Of a stretch of DNA of 23,462 nucleotides, positions 14,494 to 22,664 are shown one piece after another (within the stretch, counting starts at the first letter, position 1; each line of letters opens with the position of its first letter). Below the pieces are notes generated by a model. That model was not told where the DNA came from. It searched no databases and saw nothing but the letters and a program-made list of their open reading frames with translations. The position numbers and the translations under genes are program-made. Source of the stretch: a bacterium (GTDB lineage Bacteria; Patescibacteriota; Minisyncoccia; Moranbacterales; UBA2206); contig JAJYBE010000011.1 in NCBI GenBank assembly GCA_021779205.1, forward strand, positions 1 to 23,462, given 5' to 3'.

Positions 14494-17124
14494 ATGTCTT
14501 TCAAAAAAAGTAAAAATAAAATTTTGCCGCAGATGTTTGATGTCAGACCGGTCGATTCTGAAGGAGATTTGGATTTGGAAAAAATAAATAATGTTTCCGA
14601 AGCTTCGAAAATAAAAGTTAAAAAAAGAAAAGTTTCTTTTCATAATTCTGGCCTTAAAATAATCTATGATGTTAGACGCCCAACATTGTTCGAAGATGAA
14701 AAAAAACGATTTCAAAAGTTGATTCAAGATGAAAAAAATAAACGCAAAGAAAGAGAAATTCAAGAAGAGTTGGCATTAAAAAAAGAAACACTTGAGCGGC
14801 AGAGAGAAGAAATTTTACAACGAAAAAGGCAAGAAGCGATAAAAGCGGAAAAAATCAGACAAGAAAACATTCGAATGGAACAGGAAAGAAAGCGCGAGGA
14901 AGAAAAGGAGTATCGCAGACTTGAATTGGAACGGCAAAAAGAAGAAAAAACAAAAAAAGAAGAAGAGCGGGAAATTGTCGAATTACAAAAAAAGGCGTTT
15001 AAAAAAAAGCAGCAAGGGAATCGGAAGTTTTTTTGGAAAAATAAAATCAGCCAATTTCGGGAAAAAATATCAGCAATTTTTCTTTTTAGAAAAAAAATAA
15101 AAAGAAATCAAGATTATAACTATTTTGAAAGAGAAAATCGAAAGAAATATTCCGTTCCTTTTTTCGCTATGGCAATAGGAATTTTTTTGTTTGTTTTTGG
15201 GATTGCTTTTTTTTATCATGGAATCAAGGTGCGAGGATTGGCTTTAAAAAACGGTGAACTGGCTTATGCCAATTTAACGGAAGCAAAAAATGAAATTAGC
15301 AATCGCAATTTCAGTCAAGCTTCAATCAGCTTTAATGATGCTTACGCGCGTTTTAGTGAAATTCAAACCGATGTTAATAGTCTGGGAAAAATTATTGTCG
15401 AAGCTTCTCGTTTCATTCCATATCTTTCAAAACTTTCATCCGGTTCGCATTTAGCTTTGGCGGGAAAAGATATCGCTAAAATCGGCGAATTGTCAACAGA
15501 AACACTAAATATTTTAAATGGAATTAAAAATCCGATTAAAAACGGCGAATCCATTTCTTATCTAAAAATTTTTCAAGATTCTAATCAAAATATTGTTGAG
15601 ATTTCGGCAAAAATGACTGATTTGGAAAATAATTTAAACGAAATAAATTTAGACGATGTCCCGGAAAGTGAACGCTCGCAGTTCATTGATCTTAAACAAA
15701 AATTACCGGAAATAAGCAAGTTTATGGCTAGTTTTTCGGAAGAAGAAAAAGTTTTAGCAGATGTTTTGGGCGGAAACGGACCTAGAAAATATTTATTTCT
15801 TTTTCAAAACAATCAAGAAATGCGCGCAACCGGAGGATTTATCGGAACCTATGCCGTTTTAGATATTTTTAATGGTCATATTAAGAATTTTTTTGTCGAT
15901 GGGATTTTCAATCCCGATGGGCAATTGCGCGAAAAAGTCATTCCGCCCGTTCCAATCCAAAAAATTAGTGCTGCTTGGAGTTTGCATGATAGTAATTGGT
16001 TTCCTAATTTTCCGACATCGGCGGAAAAAGCCGCTTGGTTCTATGAGAAAACTGGTGGACCGACTGTCGATGGTGTAATTACAATGACACCGACAGTGAT
16101 GCAACGTTTATTGGAAATCACTGGGCCGATTGAAATGCCGGAATATGGAGTAACAATTGACAAGGATAATTTTTTAGAAAATATTCAAACCGAAGTAGAG
16201 ATTAATTATGACAAAAGCTTAAACCAACCAAAAAAAATTTTGGCTGATTTGGCACCAAAAATTCTTGATAGAATTTTTAATGCTCAGGGCATTATCGACC
16301 TGACAAAGACATTGGATGTTATTTTGTCTAGCCTCAATGAAAAACACATTTTAATTTATTCAAAAAATTATGATATTGAAAAAATGCTTTCGGCTAATGG
16401 TTGGTCCGGAGAAATTTTAAGTGCAAGAAAGGATTATCTGTCAGTGATTAACACTAATATCAATGGTTACAAAACTGATGGGGTTATTGATGAAAGCGTT
16501 TCGCATAAAGCGGAAATCCAATCCGATGGTTCGATTATTGACACTGTTTCTATAACAAGGCATCATAATGGAGGGAATACGCCTTATGATTGGTGGAATA
16601 AGGTCAATGCTGATTATATGCGGGTATATGTTCCAAAAGGCTCTACGCTAATCAGTGTCTCCGGACAAACAAAAGAATTTGATTCTCCGCCACTTGATTA
16701 TAAGTCTTTGGGCTTCAAAAAGGATCCGCAATTGAGTATGGAAGAGGATTCTCAAACGGTTGATAACGAAAGTGGAACTAGGATTTATGAAGATTCCGGA
16801 AAGACTGTTTTCGCAAATTGGGTCTATGTCAGTCCGCAAGAAACGGCAACAATCAAATATTCTTATTTGCTTCCGTTCAAATTGGATACGAATTTAACGG
16901 CTAATCCATCGGAAAGTTACTCGGTTCTTTTTCAAAAACAATCAGGAAGTTTGGGTGACGCTATTTCTTCAACAATTGCTTATCCGAATTTTTATAAACT
17001 TATTTGGAAATATCCCGAACAAAATATTTCCGTTTCCAACGAAGATGGAAAAGTTGCAGTTAAATTGGATGATAAATTGAATACGGATAAATTTTTTGGA
17101 TTAGCTTTTGAAAAAAATCAATAA
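14494..17124 (+). CDS. DUF4012 domain protein with long charged cytoplasmic coiled coil
   Basis: An 876-residue single-pass membrane protein. Residues 1-65 are a polar leader. About 66-175 is a very highly charged Lys/Glu/Arg/Gln segment, predicted to be a long helix or coiled coil, followed by a basic patch (FRKKIKRNQ). One transmembrane helix spans about 221-241, and the remainder is extracytoplasmic. From about residue 429, GPRKYLFLFQNNQEMRATGG begins the DUF4012 domain, continuing through PTSAEKAAWFYEKTGGPTVDG and ITGPIEMPEYG. DUF4012 proteins have no established biochemical activity; they are widespread in Gram-positive and CPR bacteria, often next to exopolysaccharide genes. Location between a glycosyltransferase and a flippase supports a role in glycan assembly or attachment at the cell surface. 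That role is inferred from context only. Confidence 0.85.
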   Translation: MSFKKSKNKILPQMFDVRPVDSEGDLDLEKINNVSEASKIKVKKRKVSFHNSGLKIIYDVRRPTLFEDEKKRFQKLIQDEKNKRKEREIQEELALKKETLERQREEILQRKRQEAIKAEKIRQENIRMEQERKREEEKEYRRLELERQKEEKTKKEEEREIVELQKKAFKKKQQGNRKFFWKNKISQFREKISAIFLFRKKIKRNQDYNYFERENRKKYSVPFFAMAIGIFLFVFGIAFFYHGIKVRGLALKNGELAYANLTEAKNEISNRNFSQASISFNDAYARFSEIQTDVNSLGKIIVEASRFIPYLSKLSSGSHLALAGKDIAKIGELSTETLNILNGIKNPIKNGESISYLKIFQDSNQNIVEISAKMTDLENNLNEINLDDVPESERSQFIDLKQKLPEISKFMASFSEEEKVLADVLGGNGPRKYLFLFQNNQEMRATGGFIGTYAVLDIFNGHIKNFFVDGIFNPDGQLREKVIPPVPIQKISAAWSLHDSNWFPNFPTSAEKAAWFYEKTGGPTVDGVITMTPTVMQRLLEITGPIEMPEYGVTIDKDNFLENIQTEVEINYDKSLNQPKKILADLAPKILDRIFNAQGIIDLTKTLDVILSSLNEKHILIYSKNYDIEKMLSANGWSGEILSARKDYLSVINTNINGYKTDGVIDESVSHKAEIQSDGSIIDTVSITRHHNGGNTPYDWWNKVNADYMRVYVPKGSTLISVSGQTKEFDSPPLDYKSLGFKKDPQLSMEEDSQTVDNESGTRIYEDSGKTVFANWVYVSPQETATIKYSYLLPFKLDTNLTANPSESYSVLFQKQSGSLGDAISSTIAYPNFYKLIWKYPEQNISVSNEDGKVAVKLDDKLNTDKFFGLAFEKNQ

Positions 17125-17132
17125 AGAATAAT

Positions 17133-18779
17133 GTGATTAAAAAACTTTTAAATAATAAAATATTATTAAATTCGCAGCCGTCAAATTCGGTAATTTCTGC
17201 TGCATTCATAATTACCGTAGCCGGTCTTGCCAGCCGTATTTTAGGTCTTTTTCGCGATAGATTTTTAGCATCGGCTTTTGGAGCGGGAGATACTTTAGAT
17301 ATCTATTATGCCGCTTTTCGCGTTCCGGATTTAATTTATAATATGCTAATTCTAGGAGCCTTAAGTGCCGCGTTTATTCCTGTTTTTACCGGATTGATAA
17401 GTAAGAATAAAAATGAAGAAGCATGGGATGTGGCAAATGGCGTGCTTAATTTAGCGCTTTTTTTTGTGATTATTTTTTCTTTGTTTTTTTGTTTATTGGC
17501 TCCTTTTTTAATGAAAATAATTACGCCGGGATTTTCAGTGGATAAAATGGACAAAGTCGTGTTATTTACCAGAATAATGTTTTTTAGTCCGATTTTTCTT
17601 GGTATAAGTGGAATTTTCGGTGGCGTGTTAACTTCTTTTAAACGGTTTTTGATTTATTCTATCGCACCGATTATGTATAATGCGGGAATTATTTTTGGTG
17701 TGTTGGTTTTTGTGCCTCTTTGGGGTCCGATTGGTTTAGCTTGGGGCGTTGTGTTTGGTGCTTTTTTGCATATGTCCGTGCAATATCCGGCAGTTAAGTT
17801 CCTGGGCTTTAAACATAGTTTTTCATTTTTTCGTTATTTCTCCGATAAAGATATTCGCCATATTTTTAAATTAATGATTCCAAGAACTATGGGGATAGCG
17901 ATTGTGCAAGCTAATCTTTTTGTGATAACTATTTTTGCATCTACATTGGCTTCCGGCAGTTTGGCTATTTTTAGTTTTGCTCAAAATTTACAAAGCTTGC
18001 CATTGGGAATTTTTGGCGTTTCTTTTGCGATCGCCGTTTTCCCCACTCTCTCGGCTTTTTATGCCAAAGAAGATTATAAGAATTTCATAAAGTCCTTTGC
18101 GGAAACTTTTTGTCAGATTATGTTTTTTGTTATTCCGTTGAGTGTTTTTATAATTTTACTTCGTGCTCAAATTGTTCGTGTGGCATTAGGAACGGGAAAA
18201 TTCGATTGGGTTGACACCATTACAACATATGAATGTTTAAAATTTTTTGCAATCAGTCTTTTTGCGCAAAGCGTAGTGCCATTGCTTACGAGAACTTTTT
18301 ATGCCATTCACAACACAAGAACGCCTTTTTATACGGCTGTTTTGAGTGAAATAACAAACATTGTTTCGGTGTTGCTTTTGATCGGGAGATATCAAGTCTT
18401 GGGTTTGGCGATGGCTTTTTCAATTTCCAGTTTATTTGAAATGTTTTTTTTACTTATTTTTCTGCGCACCGAGTTTGAAGACTTGGGAGATAAGAAAATC
18501 ATAAAATCAGTTATTAAAATCGCTTTAGCATCTTTAATTTCGGGATTTGGTGTTCAATTGTATAAATATTTAATAGCCGAAGCGGTTAATATGGATACTT
18601 TTTTGGGTGTATTCGCTCAGCTTTTTATTTCCAGTTTGGCTGGATTGATTATTTTTTTGGCCATATGCGAATCCATTGAATTAGAAGAATATTTACGATT
18701 TAAGCAATCGCTAACGAAAAGAATTTTTAAAAGCAAAAACATAATTTCAGAGAGCACGGATGAGGTTAGTGGAATATAG
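17133..18779 (+). CDS. murJ: MurJ/MviN-family lipid-linked oligosaccharide flippase
   Basis: A 548-residue polytopic protein with about 14 membrane helices, starting at a GTG 8 bp after the DUF4012 gene. The family segment is clear: GLASRILGLFRDRFLASAFG, then AAFRVPDLIYNMLILGALSA and AAFIPVFTGL near the N-terminus, and LPLGIFGVSFAIAVFPTLS in the middle. Arg35, Arg41 and Asp56 align with E. coli MurJ R18, R24 and D39. The pair Y69-N70 replaces R51-R52, L74 replaces E57, and Q284-N285 replaces D269-R270. E. coli MurJ flips lipid II for peptidoglycan. Here the gene ends an envelope-glycan operon, so a different lipid-linked substrate (Wzx-like role) is plausible. The symbol reflects family, not proven substrate. 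Stop is TAG. Confidence 0.88.
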   Translation: MIKKLLNNKILLNSQPSNSVISAAFIITVAGLASRILGLFRDRFLASAFGAGDTLDIYYAAFRVPDLIYNMLILGALSAAFIPVFTGLISKNKNEEAWDVANGVLNLALFFVIIFSLFFCLLAPFLMKIITPGFSVDKMDKVVLFTRIMFFSPIFLGISGIFGGVLTSFKRFLIYSIAPIMYNAGIIFGVLVFVPLWGPIGLAWGVVFGAFLHMSVQYPAVKFLGFKHSFSFFRYFSDKDIRHIFKLMIPRTMGIAIVQANLFVITIFASTLASGSLAIFSFAQNLQSLPLGIFGVSFAIAVFPTLSAFYAKEDYKNFIKSFAETFCQIMFFVIPLSVFIILLRAQIVRVALGTGKFDWVDTITTYECLKFFAISLFAQSVVPLLTRTFYAIHNTRTPFYTAVLSEITNIVSVLLLIGRYQVLGLAMAFSISSLFEMFFLLIFLRTEFEDLGDKKIIKSVIKIALASLISGFGVQLYKYLIAEAVNMDTFLGVFAQLFISSLAGLIIFLAICESIELEEYLRFKQSLTKRIFKSKNIISESTDEVSGI

Positions 18780-18790
18780 TGGTATCTAAT

Positions 18791-18819
18791 TTGATTATTT
18801 TGAATATCAGTCTTATAAT
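18791..18819 (+). promoter_or_regulatory. Promoter for glyS
   Basis: TTGATT (18791-18796) and a perfect TATAAT (18814-18819) are 17 bp apart in the 72-bp gap between the flippase and glyS genes. Transcription would start near 18826, leaving a leader of about 26 nt without a recognisable Shine-Dalgarno. This is one of the two best -35/-10 pairs in the window. Confidence 0.7.
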
Positions 18820-18851
18820 AACGATAATAAAAGTCAATAAAGATAAATAAT

Positions 18852-20255
18852 ATGGCAAACGAGAACAAGCAAGAAATGATGGAAAAAATCGCATCGCTTT
18901 GCAAAAGGCGAGGCTTTGTCTATCCTTCTTCGGAAATTTACGGTGGTATGCAAGCGATTTATGATTATGGACATTACGGAATATTGCTTAAGAATAATAT
19001 CCGTGACGCCTGGTGGAGAGCAATGGTGCAACTTCGTGATGATGTGGTGGGGCTGGACAGTGCGATTTTTATGCATCCGACGACATGGGTGGCATCAGGG
19101 CATGTGGGCGGTTTTAATGATCCGCAAGTTGATTGCAAAAAATGCAAATCACGTTTTCGCGCGGATCATCTTTTGGAAGAGTTTGGTGTGATTATTGATG
19201 ACAAAACTCCAATTGAAGAATTGAATAAAAATCTGGATAAACTGCGCGATGAAAAAAAACTAAAATGTCCCAATTGCGGTTCAACCGATCTGACTCCTGC
19301 CAAAGTTTTTTCTTTGATGGTAAAATCAAACATTGGTTCGCCAACGGATGAATTGAAAGAAGAAAATGTGGTCTATTTGCGACCGGAAACTTGCGGAGGA
19401 ATCTATTTGGAATACAAAAATACAGTTGATTCTTTGCATAAGAAATTGCCGTTTGGAATCGCGCAGGTTGGTAAAGCTTTTCGCAACGAGATTGTGGCGC
19501 GTCAATTTATTTTTCGCACGCGTGAATTTGAGCAGATGGAAATGCAATATTTCTTGCATCCCGATATGATGAAGGATAGGTATGGGCATTGGAAAGTCGA
19601 GCGCTGGAAATGGTATTTGGAATATGGCATTGCAGAAGATAAAATTCGCTGGTACAAACATGAAAAGTTGGCTCACTATGCGTCGGAAGCGTTTGATATA
19701 GAATATGATTTTAAAGCGCTTGGAGGATTCAAAGAAATTGAAGGCATTCATGCGCGTGGCGATTGGGATCTTTCGCAACATAGCAAATTTTCCGGAGTTG
19801 ATTTGAGTTATTTTGATCAAGAAAAAAACGAAAAATTTATTCCGCATATCATGGAAACTTCGGTTGGGCTTGGTCGCTTGGTTTTTATGTTTCTTGATCA
19901 AGCTTATACGGAAGAAATGGTTGGTGAAGAGACGCGCGTCGTTTTGAAACTGGACAAACGCCTAGCGCCAGTCAAAGTGGCGATTTTGCCACTTTCCAAA
20001 AAGGAAGAATTGACGGGTCCGGCCAAAGAAATTTGGAACACATTGAAGCAAAATTTTATGGCGGAGTATGACGAAACCCAATCAATCGGCAAACGTTATC
20101 GTCGCCAAGATGAAATTGGCGCGCCCTATTGCGTGACGGTTGATTTTGAAACTTTGAATGACCAGGCGGTGACAGTGAGAGACCGTGACACGATGGCACA
20201 AGAAAGAATTAAAATTTCTGAACTCGAGGATTATTTTAAGGGGAAATTAAACTAA
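18852..20255 (+). CDS. glyS: Glycyl-tRNA synthetase (single-chain alpha2 type)
   Basis: A 467-residue class II synthetase of the archaeal/eukaryotic-like homodimeric type (GlyQS), which charges tRNA-Gly. Features: RRGFVYPSSEIYGGMQAIYD at the N-terminus; AWWRAMVQLRDDVVGLDSA; a zinc ribbon with C95-C98 and C139-C142; motif 2 (GKAFRNEIVARQFIFRTREF); the EFEQMEMQYF strand; GVDLSYFD; motif 3 (ETSVGLGRLVFMFLDQAY); and a C-terminal anticodon-binding domain (KVAILPLSKK to KISELEDYFKG). The length is typical. The normally conserved RPETAQG reads RPETCGG (residues 177-183). It has its own promoter and is the last + strand gene before a converging minus-strand gene only 1 bp beyond its stop. No hairpin terminator is convincing. 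Confidence 0.96.
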   Translation: MANENKQEMMEKIASLCKRRGFVYPSSEIYGGMQAIYDYGHYGILLKNNIRDAWWRAMVQLRDDVVGLDSAIFMHPTTWVASGHVGGFNDPQVDCKKCKSRFRADHLLEEFGVIIDDKTPIEELNKNLDKLRDEKKLKCPNCGSTDLTPAKVFSLMVKSNIGSPTDELKEENVVYLRPETCGGIYLEYKNTVDSLHKKLPFGIAQVGKAFRNEIVARQFIFRTREFEQMEMQYFLHPDMMKDRYGHWKVERWKWYLEYGIAEDKIRWYKHEKLAHYASEAFDIEYDFKALGGFKEIEGIHARGDWDLSQHSKFSGVDLSYFDQEKNEKFIPHIMETSVGLGRLVFMFLDQAYTEEMVGEETRVVLKLDKRLAPVKVAILPLSKKEELTGPAKEIWNTLKQNFMAEYDETQSIGKRYRRQDEIGAPYCVTVDFETLNDQAVTVRDRDTMAQERIKISELEDYFKGKLN

Positions 20256-20256
20256 T

Positions 20257-20778
20257 TTATTTTATAAATCTAAAAATCACCGGCGTGCAAGCGCCTTTAG
20301 TTTCAATTTGCGCTTCGCAACTGAACCTATCGCCGACTTTAATGGAAAGATTTTGATTATTGAGAATATTTAGTGCATCAGAATGGTTGCCGATTAAATT
20401 TTTTGCTAATGGGATATTGGGAAGCGGTTCTACTCTTGAAAAATAAAATTTAACGATATTGTCCGGAGAGATGGATAATATATTGCAATTTCCTGTAATT
20501 TTTTCATATTCGCATTGTCCGCCAGCGATTTGCGGTGTTGTTTCGCTTGGGCACGGTGCAAACTCGCAATTTGGTCCGGTGCGAGAAACAAACGATCCGT
20601 CTGCGCAACGTTTGGCTTCTTGTGTGCAAAAAACCGGTTTATTTTTTATTTTTGAATCAACAATATCCGCAGTTTTCTTGACATTTTTATTTAAAGCAAA
20701 TACAAAGACCAGCGCAGTGAATATTGCAATACCAATCAAAACAAGCGCCAGAGTGAGGATTTTCATTTTTTTATCCAT
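20257..20778 (-). CDS. Membrane-anchored, cysteine-rich extracytoplasmic protein
   Basis: A 173-residue protein with a short basic N-terminus, one hydrophobic helix (about residues 6-29) and an extracytoplasmic remainder; an alternative start is the second Met (20766). The mature part has eight cysteines (51, 58, 71, 76, 89, 98, 154, 164). The first four form C-x6-C-x12-C-x4-C with GSFVSRTGPNCEFAPCP, a short module I associate with many Patescibacteria surface proteins. The C-terminal half (residues 105-173) has no family I recognise. The even number of cysteines outside the membrane suggests disulfides. No lipobox is evident, so the helix is probably an uncleaved anchor or a signal peptide. 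It converges with glyS and is divergent from the MarR operon. Function is unknown. Confidence 0.75.
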   Translation of the reverse strand: MDKKMKILTLALVLIGIAIFTALVFVFALNKNVKKTADIVDSKIKNKPVFCTQEAKRCADGSFVSRTGPNCEFAPCPSETTPQIAGGQCEYEKITGNCNILSISPDNIVKFYFSRVEPLPNIPLAKNLIGNHSDALNILNNQNLSIKVGDRFSCEAQIETKGACTPVIFRFIK

Positions 20779-20806
20779 GTTTTTTTATTAGTTTTTTATT
20801 TTTTTT

Positions 20807-20835
20807 ATAATAACATAAAATAGAAAAATAGTTAA
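20807..20835 (-). promoter_or_regulatory. Candidate minus-strand promoter for the Cys-rich protein
   Basis: On the minus strand, TTAACT (20835-20830) and TATTAT (20812-20807) are 17 bp apart, about 28 bp before the ATG. The region is so AT-rich that chance matches are likely. The -35 overlaps the left arm of the palindrome at 20832-20849. Confidence 0.3.
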
Positions 20836-20849
20836 ATTTTCAAATTTAA
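20832..20849. promoter_or_regulatory. 18-bp palindrome, possible MarR operator
   Basis: TTAAATTT and AAATTTAA are perfect inverted 8-bp arms around TC. It lies 11 bp upstream of the -35 of the MarR operon promoter and overlaps the -35 of the divergent candidate promoter. Size and location fit a MarR-type operator that could control both directions. A second imperfect palindrome, TTTATGACGTAAA (20875-20887), overlaps the -10. Confidence 0.4.
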
Positions 20850-20860
20850 TTTTTAAGTAT

Positions 20861-20889
20861 TTGACAGAAAAAACTTTATGACGTAAACT
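20861..20889 (+). promoter_or_regulatory. Promoter for the MarR-efflux operon
   Basis: A consensus TTGACA (20861-20866) is followed after 17 bp by TAAACT (20884-20889, 4 of 6 consensus). The predicted start is near 20896, about 39 nt before the ATG at 20935. The imperfect palindrome over the -10 would place a bound regulator in the way of RNA polymerase. Confidence 0.6.
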
Positions 20890-20934
20890 GTTTATGTGAT
20901 GAAATAATACTCGTTAAATGATAAATTAAACCAT

Positions 20935-21399
20935 ATGACAATCAAAAAACCGCTTCTTTTTATGGAGCTTGCCCAAACGATGGAAAGAATAATGAAAATG
21001 GTGGAAAAATCTGCAAAAATAAAATTTGAAGATCCGGGCATGACTATGCTTCAAATCAAAACCCTTGATTATATAAAAAATAACCCCGATACATCCGCCC
21101 GTAATCTTTCCAAACAGCTTTATTTATCTGCTTCATCGACATCTCAGTTGTTTGACAGGTTACATGAACAAAAGTTAATTACCAGAAAAAATGATTCGGG
21201 CGATCGGCGTTTGTTGGTGGTTAATTTGACGGAAAAAGGAAACAAATTTCTTGAGAAAATGAAAAAAAGACACCTTGAGGTGGTTAAAAATATTACCAAA
21301 TTTATGTCTGTCGAAGAAGTAATGAAGATGATAGAAATCCACAAAAATGTAGCGGAAAGAATCAAGAAAAATAATGAGCTTCAAAATACAAAACTATGA
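20935..21399 (+). CDS. MarR-family transcriptional regulator
   Basis: A 154-residue winged-helix protein. N-terminal helices (1-30) and C-terminal helices (100-150) would form the dimer interface. The helix-turn-helix is at about 52-82 (SARNLSKQLYLSASSTSQLF then DRLHEQKLITR). The wing is DSGDRRLLVVNLTEKG (about 87-102), the most diagnostic MarR signature. Such proteins usually repress their own operon and release DNA when a ligand or oxidant binds. There is no cysteine that would suggest thiol sensing. The stop overlaps the start of the adaptor gene (ATGA, 21396-21399), linking regulator and pump in one transcript. The ligand is unknown. The start at 20935 has no Shine-Dalgarno but fits the promoter position. 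Confidence 0.93.
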   Translation: MTIKKPLLFMELAQTMERIMKMVEKSAKIKFEDPGMTMLQIKTLDYIKNNPDTSARNLSKQLYLSASSTSQLFDRLHEQKLITRKNDSGDRRLLVVNLTEKGNKFLEKMKKRHLEVVKNITKFMSVEEVMKMIEIHKNVAERIKKNNELQNTKL

Positions 21400-22637
21400 A
21401 AAAACTATTTAAGAAAATGACATCTTCCAAAAAAAAGATCATTTTAGTGCTAATCTTAGCTGCTATCATTTTTTCGGTCTGGTTTTTATTTTTTAGGAAA
21501 AAAGCCAATACGATTGAAACGTATACCGTCGGAAGAGGAAATATTACCGAAACCATTATGGAAACCGGAAATGTTCAAGCGGCTCAGGTGGATGTTTATT
21601 CCACTTCAAACGGAGTGGTTGAGGAACTTTATGTGAAAAACGGAGATTTAGTTCAAGTTGGGCAAAAACTGTTTAAGGTAAAATCAACCAGTACCGACCA
21701 GGAAGAAGCAACTGCTTACGCGAGTTATTTAACTGCTCTCAATAATTTGGAAAAATCTCAGCAGGACAAGGAAAGTGCCTATGCTCAGCTCCTGAGCGAC
21801 AAAAAAACCCTAACAGATGCCAAAGGGGATCTCACATATCAAAAAAATCACAATGAAAATCCTTCGACCAATAAGGATTATACATCTTCGAAAAAGAAAT
21901 CCTTGAGACAGGATGTCGCTGCAAAGGAAAGTGCGCTTAACGCTTCGCAAAAAAAATATGACGATGCCCAAACCGCAATTAGCGCTAGCCAAGCCAGCGT
22001 GAAGGCAGCTAAACTTTCCTATGATGCCACGCAGAATGCTACTATAAAAGCGCAGGTTGCCGGGACAGTCAGTAATTTATCTGTGAGAGTTGGTGATGTT
22101 GTTTATTTTTCCGACATTACCGTAACATCCACCACGATTGCTTCCCCTGTTTTGGTTATCGGAGATCTTTCCGGATATTCGGTTAAAATTGGCATTAACG
22201 AAATGGAAAGATCTAAAATTGCTCTGGGACAAAAAGCCACGATTAAATTTGATGCCATTTCAGGCAAAGAATATACAGGAACAGTTGAGAAAATAGATGA
22301 TTTTGGAGTGGAAAAATCCGGTGTAATTACTTATAATGCCTATCTTTCCGTTACCGATCAAGATGAAAGAATGCTGCCTAGGATGACGGCTAATGTTACT
22401 GTGGAAACAAACTCCAAGGAAAATGTGATAGTTGTTCCAAGCAAAGCTCTGAAACCATATCAAAATGCGAAAGGAGTGCAGGTGCTCAAAACTGATTCGA
22501 AAGGAAAACAAGCTTACGAATACGTTTCAGTTAAAACCGGTCTTAAAAGTGGGTCGCAAGTAGAAATTGCAAGTGGTTTAGAAGAAGGAACGGTGATTTC
22601 GCTTTCGGATGCGACTACAACATCCGCTGCTAAATAG
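21396..22637 (+). CDS. HlyD/MacA-type periplasmic adaptor (membrane fusion protein)
   Basis: A 413-residue protein with a basic N-terminus and one membrane helix (about 14-33), anchoring it to the cytoplasmic membrane with the rest outside. The two halves of the lipoyl-like barrel-sandwich domain are at about 62-97 (VYSTSNGVVEELYVKNGD ... GQKLFKV) and 214-240 (ATIKAQVAGTVSNLSVRVGD). Between them is a helical hairpin of about 110 residues (102-212), rich in Lys, Gln and Ala. A beta-barrel domain follows (VKIGINEMERSKIALGQKA) and then the membrane-proximal domain (VIVVPSKAL ... VQVLK). This is the MacA order. In a bacterium without an outer membrane, the adaptor would work with the ABC pump in the envelope rather than reaching a TolC channel. 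It lies 27 bp before the ATPase gene. Confidence 0.92.
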   Translation: MKKLFKKMTSSKKKIILVLILAAIIFSVWFLFFRKKANTIETYTVGRGNITETIMETGNVQAAQVDVYSTSNGVVEELYVKNGDLVQVGQKLFKVKSTSTDQEEATAYASYLTALNNLEKSQQDKESAYAQLLSDKKTLTDAKGDLTYQKNHNENPSTNKDYTSSKKKSLRQDVAAKESALNASQKKYDDAQTAISASQASVKAAKLSYDATQNATIKAQVAGTVSNLSVRVGDVVYFSDITVTSTTIASPVLVIGDLSGYSVKIGINEMERSKIALGQKATIKFDAISGKEYTGTVEKIDDFGVEKSGVITYNAYLSVTDQDERMLPRMTANVTVETNSKENVIVVPSKALKPYQNAKGVQVLKTDSKGKQAYEYVSVKTGLKSGSQVEIASGLEEGTVISLSDATTTSAAK

Positions 22638-22664
22638 TTTACAAATTTAAAACAAACTGCATTT

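Noticed and set aside
19326..19901. 191-codon open frame on the minus strand opposite glyS
   Set aside because: It lies wholly inside a confident synthetase gene, has no recognisable motif, and its composition is what the complement of a conserved coding frame would give.
20282..20300. GGCG...CGCC hairpin followed by TTT as a glyS terminator
   Set aside because: Only four stem base pairs and three Ts, and it lies in the coding 3' end of the converging gene.
20459..20791. 110-codon open frame on the plus strand opposite the Cys-rich gene
   Set aside because: The minus-strand frame has a membrane anchor, a known Cys module and a sensible start; this one has none of these.
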